In this document: in pieces, positions 26,401-38,300 of the stretch
How positions within the stretch are numbered: the first letter of the stretch is position 1
Layout: every line of letters begins with the position of its first letter
DNA from: Galaxea fascicularis
Lineage: Eukaryota; Cnidaria; Anthozoa; Scleractinia; Euphylliidae
Assembly (NCBI GenBank): GCA_948470475.1
Contig: OX419343.1
Coordinates: 17,630,147-17,694,146 of the forward strand
Direction of reading: 5' to 3'
Length of the DNA: 64,000 nt
The notes under the pieces: model-generated
What the model saw: only the letters and a program-made list of their open reading frames with translations
The model's database searches: none
What the model was told of the DNA's origin: nothing
Position numbers and translations under genes: made by a program

Positions 26401-29400
26401 GCTCACTTTGCGGTTTTATCGCACTTTTGTCGTAAAATATTTGTTTTGATAGATTAAAATGTCACCAATACATGACTCAGCCAAAGCACATAACCGGTTG
26501 TGAAGTTAGATTTGATAGTGGGACACTAGAACTGTTAACCTAGTTTAGTGATTTTACCACTTGTATTGAAAAGTAAACATATGTAATTAAACTGTGATGA
26601 AGAAAAGTTTGTTAATCGTTTTTGCCCATCATAATCACATAGTTCCTGTGCCACAAAGGCCGATGATATTTTGAAAATCTACGTTTGCACTTGATTGATT
26701 GGTGGCTTTGGCTTTGCAGCAAAACACCAAAAAATATATATATCATCACAATGTAGAGAAGTCCTTACTGGAGTCATGGCTCAAGTCCTACCTGTGGCAT
26801 TGCCATATTAGTTTATCTGTAAATGCTAATATTAAGGAAATAACTGTGGAGCTCAGCTTTTAGGCTTGCCTAATATATATATTACTTGAAACACAATAAC
26901 ATTCCATAAATATTTCTAGTGTTCCCGGTTTTTGGATTTTCGCACTAAGGATCAGACACTAAATTGTCCGCACTATGTAAGAAACTTCAAGATTTACAGG
27001 TAGTTTAAGAACTGATCTGAAATTCCAAGATTTACCGGAATTCCAGGTTGTTTTCGACCTGTCCAGAACCCAACATGTGCCCCTTCCCCCCACATTTAAC
27101 ACAGTGTCCTCCAATGAAAACTTTCCCTTGAAACAAATAGGTTGCTGATTGCTGACCCATTGAACTGCATTAACATAGTGCAGCTACACTGTAAGTAATG
27201 GAATGAATTCAGCCTGTCGGCAGCATTCTAATTGCATGGCCGTCATTATAGACCAATGGTGATACAAAGAAACAGTACCTTTTGAAGTAAGGTATTGCTT
27301 CATCTGTAGAACCCATGTAAGCTGTCCTCCCCTCAGCCAAGAGCAAAATACTGCAAGAATTAAATCATGGTTAAACACAGTAAATAAACGAATCTCTTTG
27401 AATGAAGGAAACAGGGTGGGCTAGTGAGAAGGTAAGAATACCTCACAAATTAATGTGTCTAGGTAAGCTGAAAGCCACTTATTGGGTACTAAGGCCACGT
27501 GGTAGCAGGCATTACCCCTTAAATCTACCAAATAAAGTTTGGGCCTGAGCATTAGCAGCCATGGACAGCTGTTTCAGTCTTGTCAGGCATCGTCAGCATG
27601 GCATAGCTAACAACCAGGCTCAAGTACCCACATGAATAAAACAAGCAATGAAAGTGTAAGGCTTGTGGGATGTGGCTTGGAATGACAAGAATACCTCACA
27701 AATAAATGTGCCTAGTGAGAAGGTAGCCTGTGAGCAAGCTCTCTATTGGGGTCACACGCAATATTTATTTCGGGCGAGAGCAAGGAAAGCCGCAAGTGGA
27801 TTGGGGGTGGAATGACAGTAATCCTCTCGCCGCTTGCATCCATGCTCGCAGGCTAGTGAGAAACTAGCTGTATTTAAGTAGGATGAGAAGGGGAAGAGGA
27901 TGGGAAACAGAACACGGAGAAAGAAGGGTGAGAGTTCAGGGAAGAGGGGTAGAGAGCAGCGAGATCGCAAGGATGTGAAAAAGTAGGCGGCAAGGGCAGG
28001 AACCAAAATGGACAGGGAAATAGGGTGGGAATGAGACTGAGGAAGAGATGGGGAAAAGTAGGGTGGGAACAACAAGAGAGAAGAAGGGAGAGAAATAGGC
28101 ATCTCTAATAGGGTGGCAAAAATGAGACAGAGAAAGAAGTAGAAACGGTGGGAAAAACGAGACAGAAAAAGGGGGGAAATAGGTTGAGAAAATGACACAG
28201 AGGAAGAGGGGTGAATAAGGAAGGACCAGCGAGACAAAAGGGAGAGAAATAGGGTGAAAACAACAAGATAGAAGATGGGAAAGCTATAGGGTGGGAACAA
28301 CAAGACAGAAAAAGGGGGGGAATACAGGATGGGAAATACGAGACAGAAAATGGGAGAGAAATAGGGTGGGAACAACAAGACAGAAGATGGGAGAGAAATA
28401 GGGTGGGAACAACGAGACAGAAGATGGAAGAGAAATAGGGTGGGAACAACGAGACAGAAGATGGAAGAGAAATAGGGTGGGAACAACAAGACAGAAGATG
28501 GAAGAGAAATAGGGTGGGAACAACAAGACAGAAGATGGAAGAGAAATAGGGTGAGAACAACAAGACAGAAGATGGAAGAGAAATAGGGTGGGAACAACAA
28601 GACAGAAGATGGGAGAGAAATAGGGTGGGAACAACGAGACAGAAGATGGAAGAGAAATAGGGTGGGAAAAACAAGACAGAAGATGGGGGAGAAATAGGGT
28701 GGGAACAACGAGACAGAAGATGGGAGAGAAATAGGGTGGGAACAACAAGACAGAAGATGGGAGAGAAATAGGGTGGGAACAACAAGACAGAAGATGGAAG
28801 AGAAATAGAGTGGGAACAACAAGACAGAAGATGGGAGAGAAATAGGGTGGGAACAACAAGACAGAAGATGGAAGAGAAATAGGGTGGGAACAACAAGACA
28901 GAAGATGGGAGAGAAATAGGGTGGGAACAACAAGACAGAAGATGGGAGAGAAATAGGGTGGGAACAACAAGACAGAAGATGGGAGAGAAATAGGGTGGGA
29001 ACAACGAGACAGAAGATGGGAGAGAAATAGAGTGGGAACAACAAGACAGAAGATGGGAGAGAAATACGGTGGAAACAACGAGACAGAAGATGGGAGAGAA
29101 ATAGGGTGGGAACAACGAGACAGAAGATGGGGGAGAAATAGGGTGGGAACAACGAGACAGAAGATGGGAGAGAAATAGGGTGGGAACAACGAGACAGAAG
29201 ATGGGGGAGAAATAGGGTGGAAACAACGAGACAGAAGATGGGGGAGAAATAGGGTGGGAACAACAAGACAGAAGATGGGAGAGAAATAGGGTGGAAACAA
29301 CAAGACAGAAGATGGGGGAGAAATAGGGTGGGAACAACGAGACAGAAGATGGGAGAGAAATAGGGTGGGAACAACGAGACAGAAGATGGGAGAGAAATAG

Positions 29401-31586
29401 GGTGGAAACAACAAGACAGAAGATGGGGGAGAAATAGGGTGGGAACAACAAGACAGAAGATGGGAGAGAAATAGGGTGGAAACAACAAGACAGAAGATGG
29501 GGGAGAAATAGGGTGGGAACAACGAGACAGAAGATGGGAGAGAAATAGGGTGGAAACAACGAGACAGAAGATGGGGGAGAAATAGGGTGGGAACAACAAG
29601 ACAGAAGATGGGGGAGAAATAGGGTGGGAACAACGAGACAGAAGATGGGGGAGAAATAGGGTGGGAACAACGAGACAGAAGATGGGGGAGAAATAGGGTG
29701 GAAACAACGAGACAGAAGATGGGGGAGAAATAGGGTGGGAACAACGAGACAGAAGATGGAAGAGAAATAGGGTGGGAACAACAAGACAGAAGATGGGGGA
29801 GAAATAGGGTGGAAACAACGAGACAGAAGATGGGAGAGAAATAGGGTGGGAACAACGAGACAGAAGATGGGAGAGAAATAGGATGGGAACAACGAGACAG
29901 AAGATGGGAGAGAAATAGGGTGGGAACAACAAGACAGAAGATGGGAGAGAAATAGGGTGGGAACAACGAGACAGAAAATGGGAGAGAAATAGGGTGGGAA
30001 CAACAAGACAGAACATGGGAGAGAAATAGGGTGGGAACAACAAGACAGAAGATGGGAGAGAAATAGGGTGGGAACAACAAGACAGAAGATGGGAGAGAAA
30101 TAGGGTGGAAACAACGAGACAGAAGATGGGAGAGAAATAGGGTGGGAACAACAAGACAGAAGATGGGAGAGAAATAGGGTGGGAACAACGAGACAGAAGA
30201 TGGGTGAGAAATAGGGTGGGAACAACGAGACAGAACATGGGAGAGAAATAGGGTGGGAACAACGAGACAGAACATGGGAGAGAAATACGGTGGAAACAAC
30301 GAGACAGAAGATGGGAGAGAAATACGGTGGAAACAACGAGACAGAAGATGGGAGAGAAATAGGGTGGGAACAACGAGACAGAAGAAGGAGGAGAAATAGG
30401 GTGGGAACAACGAGACAGAAGAAGGAGGAGAGACAGGGTGGGAACAACAAAACAGAAGAAGGAGGAGAAATAGGGTGGGAACAACGAGACAGAAGAATGA
30501 GGAACTGTTAACTAATTATTTATTTCCTGTCTTATTTTTAATGACTGATCTGTTGTTAGGCGCATTGAGATTAGAAATGCGCCCTATAAGCACCTATTTA
30601 TTATTATTATTAGAGAAATAGGATGGGAACAACAAAACAGAAGGAGGAGAATTGGGGTGGGAACAACGAGACAGAAGATGGGAGAGAAATAGGGTGGGAA
30701 CAGCAATACAGAGGAATGGGGAGAGTAGAGAGTATAAAAAGAAAGACAGGGGAGTCTGAAGGTGGGTAGAAACAGAAAGGAGCCACATGTAAAGGGAAGC
30801 TAATACCTCTCAAATGATACAAAGTATACCTGTCAAACATGGCATAAACTTCAGATGAGGGTTGATGTATAGTGCACATGATGGTGTGACCAGAGGCTGC
30901 CAGGCGCTGAAGGGATGCTATCAAGCTCTGTGCCATGAATGAGTCAAGACCTGATGTGGGTTCATCAGCAAACAGCAAAGGAGGGTTGGTTAGAACCTGG
31001 AAATGCAAGACGTGGACCTACATTTAAAAGGTTCACATATATTTTTTTAACCGATAGAACAATTAGGAGGCTAAGTGGGAATCTGAAACTTTAGCCAATC
31101 TCAGCCACAAGCTACAACGAGTTGCAAAAATACGTGAGACACTGTACGCCATTTGGCCTTGAATGATGTTTCCATGATCTTCCGCTTTGGCCCTCCCCCT
31201 CCCCCTCTTATCAAAGTTGTTAACAGCGCAACACCATGCTCAAAACTTTGAGAAACAACTTTGAAAGGGGGAGAGGGAGGGGGTGTGTGTTGTATCTCAC
31301 TGATTGGTTAGCAGCAGCGTTTTAGAGAAGGAAAAGATGTTTTTGATTGCGAATGTCTCAACAATTTTGCAACTGGTTGTAGCATGTACATGTACACGTG
31401 GTCCATCCCTGCTCCCTGTTTGCACAATCATGGTTATATGAAAAATAGACATGTGTGCTTGGAGAGAGGGAGAAAGAGAGGCAGCGGCAGAGTGAAGAGG
31501 TACGGGCCACTTTGGATGGTACTGGTTTTCAGTCTTTATCACATACGGGGCAAAATTACTGAATGCTGATTGGCTGAGACAGAGTG

Positions 31587-31636
<50 letters not shown>

Positions 31637-32343
31637 CACTTGATGCTGATTGGCTGAGCACGCCTGCATTAAGTTGGTTTCCCGCTTCAAACGGATTTTG
31701 AAAAGGAATTTCAGAAACGCATCGCTTCTGAGTTTGAAACACGGTTATTTCATCTTGACGTGAAAGAGAATCGACATACAAAAAAGCGCAGTCTTTTGGT
31801 GGAAAAGCAAAATGATTTTTCCGACTAAAAATGGATTGATTCGCAGCCTGAAAAAAGTTTCAGTGGGAACGGCTGGTGTTGCACGAACTACATAGAATTA
31901 CAGAACTTCATGGCCGCCAAACTGAAAACTAATTTCTTCGTCAAGTTTGCTACGGGTCGCCTTATTAGTATTACAGCTCATCTTATCGCCGTAAAAACAG
32001 CGTAAATTGTGTTGGTACGTGAAGTTTTCACAGTGGAAAGGACAAGAAGTTATTAGAGCTCGTTTGGACACTTGTTTACGTCTTTCATCGATCGATGAAG
32101 TAGTTTCACGCCGTTGCAAGCTTCGCAAAACAGGTGAATAAAATTGCTTAAAGTTTTCTTTGTAAAGAAATTACTCTGAGTGAATTGAACCAAGTTGCTG
32201 TGTTTTGCTTACTATTATAGTAGGCGTTCTTAAATAATGACAACCGGCAAACCTGTTTACGCGACGGCAAGACCTTGAAAGTTGTCCTTTGTACAAAATT
32301 TTGCCCAGTTTATGTGACAAACAAGTAATCGCAAGTGCCCTCC

Positions 32344-32383
<40 letters not shown>

Positions 32384-35300
32384 GCCCAAATTACCCTCGT
32401 CGCTTCGCGACTCGGGTAATTTTGGGAAAACTTTGAAAATACGGGTGAAATTAATCCTTAATTGCCCTCGGGCCCATGCGATTACATATACAAAACATTG
32501 ATTAACATGCATTGGCAGTTGAGAGATACAAATTTGCCTTAAGGTGATTCCTCAGTATTGCATTGCGCATCCCTACTGCGCACGATTTCGCGTCATTAGC
32601 ACGCACAAATTAGCGCGTGCACGTACTGACAACGAAAGAATTTCCATCAAGCTTAACTCGATAGCGAAATAAATGTTCGTTTTCTTTTAAACGAGCATGG
32701 TGACCTATATTTTTTATTGCATAATAATAGTGTTCATATTATCCTCCTTTATTTCAAAAAAAACTAAAAAATTTTATCGGAAGGAAAAAAAGATATAGGT
32801 GAAAGAGTGCACGAAACCGTTGCTCTGTGATGCAAATTATGACCGCGAAAATAACGACTCTACCAACTCTTTACGTCCACGTCGTTTTAAATAGTGTGAT
32901 GTTTCCACAAATTTTATATGATATTGTCCTATATGCTCGACACTTTCTACCTGTCAAGTTTTTTCCCGAGTATTTCTTTTAAAAACTATGTTTCGAGCTA
33001 CCGCAAAATGTAACGTGGACCGATGAATAACGTGCGTGATTAGAACGAGTACACGCATAAATGGGGCAAGATTGGCCCGTCGCATCTCTTAAACGAGAAT
33101 GGTGACCTATCATTTTTATTGTATTTTTCGAAACAGTGCTCGGTAGAGAACATTCAGGGAAAGTTTAAAAAAAATTCATCGGGAAGTTTTATTTCTAAGG
33201 AATCACCTTAAGGTGGTTCGAAATAGTTTTCGTTTTCTTTAGACAAGTTCTACAAATTCCTTTCTAAGTTATGTTTGGTTCATCGTATCACTATGAAATT
33301 TGGCACAGAAATAAAAGAAATATCATAGATTCATTACATGACATTAATTTCAGAAAACCTGTTACCATGGCAACCATATGACGCATTCAGTTGAGCCCCT
33401 AAAATCGAAATCTTTTATCTTATTTAAAAAATAGGTCGGTGAAATCTTCTCAAACTCCTATATTATATGTTACCAGGAATGATCTTCAAAATATTTCAAT
33501 TTAAAAAAATTCTGTAAGGAAGATTAAGAATAAAACTACTTTTTGATTATTGCTTTCTTAATTTTTTCTCTACCTACAGAATTTTTTAAAAGTCGGACTA
33601 TAAACGCAGTTAATTGATCTTAGTTGTTACCGAAAAAATCGAAAAAATCTACCGAGCGAAAACAGAAATATAAGCGAGTAAAGTCACGAAACTTCCAAAA
33701 TTTAGAGTCGACTAGATAAGCATTTGAGCATGCGCGACACACGCGTGCTCTTACTTTTTATAGGTATGGTGTGAGTTGTTTACGCGCGCGCGCTCTCGGC
33801 TAAAAACCCTTTTGAGCCTCCTTAAGGGTTTTACTGTACCATTATTAGTATCCTAGTACATTTTTCTTGAAACTCCCAAAACCATTTCGGGCCAAAAAAC
33901 TATCATATGCCCACTTGGTTCACTGTAGGAAACTAGTTTTTAATATTTTGAAATATTGGAATGTAATTCCTAGAAAACCAACTTAAAAAGTAGTTCTTGC
34001 ATTCAAAATGTTTTCTGGAGTTTTGAGAAATCCACACCTGGACTTATAGTCTTAGAGTTTCTGTAAAAATAATAATGGTGGGATTTAATATTGTAACTAT
34101 AGTGAGAACTTGATCATCCCCTTCTTAAATTCACAGAGGGATTCCCTATCCAACAGACAATTTTTTTGCATAGTGTTGTACACTAGCTTTCATTGTAGTA
34201 GACTTCTAAACTTTGATGAAGTATCTGTTAAATGAATAAATTTTACGCTTGCAAACAGTTTTTAATTTCATTGAAATTTTGTACTGAGGGTGAAAAGGTG
34301 TTATAATGTAGTTTTTCATTTAATTCAGTTTCATATCAGTATCAAATTTCAAACTTCACACTTAAAATTCCTTTGAACATGGAATTATGCAAAATCGAAA
34401 ACTGCATTGTTCAAAAGTTATTAATAATTGTAACACTCCCATACCTCTGATGCAAATGCCAATCTTTTCTTTTCTCCACCAGAAATCCCTCGTAACCGCC
34501 CTGGTATACCAATCACTGTATCAGCACACTTCTTCAAACCAAGCTAAATTCAAGGGATAACATAGTGGGTAACTAAAATAAATTTGATGACACAATGTTT
34601 TCATCTGTATTATTGTTTCTGTATAGGCTCAAATCATCACACTCATGTTGGCCGTAATGGGTTGGTGAAAAGTCAATTAAATTCTGTAATCTACTTACAC
34701 TGTACTGACTCTACTACTGGTTCATAGAGTTAAACCTGTATTAAGAGGTCATCCTCTAATAATAGGTCAGTAATGACTGTAAGAACATGGCATACTGTTG
34801 TTAGTGCATTCTTATACTATGTTCTTCTTTATCATGCCATTTTATCATTGCAGGAGGTCTTAAAACTAAGTATATGATTCTGTGAGCGCAATTTGGGTAG
34901 AAACTGTAAAACAAACTGTATTCAAATGGGACATATTTTCATTGTACTTGATGGGTATTCTGTGCAACCTGTTCTAAGCAGGTAATCTGTATGAAGTGAT
35001 TACTTGCAGATCCCTCAAAGGTGACCACTTAATACTTAATACTAAATACTTCATGCAATAAGAGTCCCATCTCAGGACAGTCACATCAGTCTGGTTTGGT
35101 ATTCCATAAATTTAAAATTATCTGTGTATAAAAATGACAAAGAAACTCTTGACAAAACTTGTGATAGCTGTTTTTACATAGTTTGAACTCAGTACAATGT
35201 CAGATGATTTTTACCTCAAGAATGACCTGCTCCACACGCTCTTGCCTCCGTTCTTTTGGTGTGTGCTTATCCATGCGAAGGGCAGCCTGTAGAAAAGAAA

Positions 35301-38300
35301 ACCGTAACACATGAACCTTTTTACAGTTTCTCGTTACACCAAGTATAGATGTATCTGATGCAATCATTTTGAATATTTGAGAAAAAAATAAGTTTTTCAT
35401 GCTCATCTGATTTCACTCTCACAAAACAACAATGTATTGATGTAAATATTGCTTGCCCACACAAAATGTCAAATCTAGTCATTACGTATTGACAATTTAG
35501 TAGGTAATTTGACAAAGTAAAAGAAAATAATTCATAAATAAATAAATAAATAAATAATGGATGTACTTCCATTCAAATTTCTACTGATAAGTGAGTTCCA
35601 TCTGATATGAAGTAATCCTAGGGGCAAGGGTGGCACAGTCGGTTAGTGCGCGGCCTTGGTGCATAAGGTCCCAAGTTCGATCCCCGGATCTCTCATCCTT
35701 GTTTCGACTTCTTTCCTTTCAGTGTAGCTTAAGTAGCTTTAAATACCCTTAAAACGGAGCACTGATGGAAAGAGGGGGGTAAAATGAGCGCACCGTCGGC
35801 TTCCTGGGAGAATACACTCGATCTAGAGAGTAAAGGAATTACCGACGTTAAATAAGGTGTACCTTTACCTTTACCTACCATTTACACTGGCACAAATGTA
35901 GGCTACAATATCACCCTCTGGTTCTTTTGTAGTATTTTGAATCTATATTTCACAATAAATATCATAAATCTGTGCTTAACTGGTGTACATGTTAAATTTG
36001 CTAACAGATGAGTTGAGATGGAATGCTAGATAAATCAAAACAGACTGCCACATCTTTTGATCAATTTTTTTTTTGCTTCAATCAAGAACAAGCATTTTAC
36101 AATGAACTTGAAAAACTTTCTTGAACAATAATTCATGACCAGGGTCAATCCTGAAAAGATTACAAACAAATTACTCAGCACACTGCATTACTGTGCAAAT
36201 CCAAAAACCATGAACACTTTGATTTGATTTTGACATTTCGCATTGTGCAGCAACCAATCAGACAAACTAATTACCATTACTGTTTGCAGCTTAGTTTTTT
36301 CATGCATGATTGGTTCTTAACTTGAAACACAATAACATTCCATAAATATTTCTAGTGTTCAAGGTTTTCAGATTTTGACAGTAACAGACACTCACGTGAA
36401 ATGTCAGATGTTCCCTGACTGTCAGTGATCCAATGAACAAGTCCTCTTGCTGAACATACGCTGATAGAGCATTGATGTCAATTCCCATTGGATGACCATT
36501 CACCTCCACTGATCCAGTTACTTGTATTTGAGCAATGTTGCGATGTGCCAATACATTCATAAGAGTAGATTTACCTGCACCACTAGAAGAGCAAGGTAAC
36601 AAAATTGGTGTTTGAAAGTCAGTGCATTGTAACAATGAATCCTTGCCATGGGTTATTAATCCCTCTGAGTCACAGCGTATTGAAAACCATGTCTCCTGGG
36701 CTCTAAGAAACTACACAGCTGATGGTATATGTACATTTGGACACCGTTTACACATACATTTACTGAAGCAAATGAGGGACCAGAATTCTGGAGAAATGAA
36801 GCTGCCAGGACAATTTACAGTCAAAAACCCCTTCCCAGGCAAAATGTGGTCAAATCCATCCCTTAAGGGGTTGGAAGTGGGTGTATTTCCCTTTCAAGAA
36901 TTTCCATGTACAGTAAACGCCACAGGATATGCAATTGGAAGATAGGTCAAATGACCCCCATCTGTCTAGAATACCCCCAAAAGGCAAATTACAAGACCAT
37001 TAACAATCTAACACTCTAAGAACAGTGAACAATGTTTGTGGCCAAAGACTTGAAAATAACGTTTTTTTCTGGAATTAGAGGAGTCCTGGGATGCCAACCT
37101 CTGCAGATTTCAAATCTAGAGATATTTTCTTCTGTGCCAACCCCCCTGCCCAACCCACCTAATCTGATTGACCCCCCCCCCCTGAGAATTCCCTCCATGA
37201 CATTAACACCCCCCCAAGTGACATTTCCCTCAGGAAAATGTGAGTCTATCAGTCAGAGACTTAATTCAAATTGGTTGAATTCTCATCCAATCAGACTGTT
37301 GCTTATACAGTAACAATTGAAGAGGATCAAAAGTTAGTTTACTTCTCCATTTGCAATGTCAGCCTACAACGTAACAAATTACGGCAATTATATGCAAGAT
37401 GCATGAAAATAAAGCCATGAACCATAATATAATTTTTTTTAATTATAAGCATAAGAAGCTGGATGATTTGGAGTTTTGGAAAATATTTATAGTTTAAAAC
37501 TTAGATTTTTGTAGGAAACTCATCCAATTTACTTTTATGCATGAGATTCACTATGTATCTGGGAGACTTCTGAATAATCTGGGAGAGTTGGTATATATGG
37601 GAATCTGGGGATCTAAGCATGGGCTTCAGAATTTAATTTGCAAGTTCTCATTCATATAAATTATATTTGATATTACAATAATTTCTATTACCTAGATCCC
37701 ATGACAGCCAGCAAAGTTCCAGACTCAATTTTACCATTTACTGTGAAAGGTAAATGCAATGTTGATCATTCATATAGTTAGAAAACAATCCTGATATCAA
37801 TAAAGGTTTTGCTTTTCAGCCAGGGCCTGTAAGGTTCAAACAAATGCCTCTCTGCAATAATGCTCTCTTAAGGTACACTCCACAGTACAGCAGAGATATC
37901 TTTAGAGTAATGGGGTTGTCACTAGTATTTTAAGTAGATGGATGAATGAGTTTAAGCAGGTGGCTACAGATTATAATGAGCACAAAGCTCACAGGGGCAA
38001 TTTCCTACATGTATATTCTGGGGCAAAAGTAGCTGGCGCAAAGTGGTCTGACAGACGGCAAAAATCCGCCGGCTACCGGCTCCTAATGACAACCCTGGAG
38101 TAAACACCATGAAGATGACCAGCTCTGGTCAAATTTCTCAAATCAGAACTACTTCAGCCTGCAAATTCAAAGTACAGTAGAACCTGCCCTTGTGACCACC
38201 ACACTCCTATTAGTAACCACCTCTTTTAAGTGACTACCTTTCCAAAATATCAAGTCAAATCAAGTCAAATCACCATAGATGCAACCTCCTAAGTGGCTGC

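Larger units (their letters stand above)
20231..27278 (-). other. gene B intron 7 (7 kb)
   Basis: No exon was recognised. It contains a partial MITE copy (20321-20480), the mutually inverted repeats at 20581-20702 and 26147-26260, a 36-bp tandem duplication (20945-21017), the TIR element at 24833-25567 and a further partial MITE (26884-26947). The rest, including 21020-24800, shows nothing I can name. Confidence 0.55.

Noticed and set aside
27752..30484. 910-codon minus-strand open frame (and two more of 781 and 708 codons)
   Set aside because: They are translations of the 37-bp minisatellite in three frames inside a gene B intron. There is no independent start context, domain or splice support.
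30290..30511. Plus-strand 73-codon frame of [13 protein letters not shown] repeats
   Set aside because: The reverse reading of the same minisatellite.
35621..35695. A functional tRNA gene
   Set aside because: A and B boxes are present, but acceptor and anticodon stems do not pair, and it continues into a SINE body.
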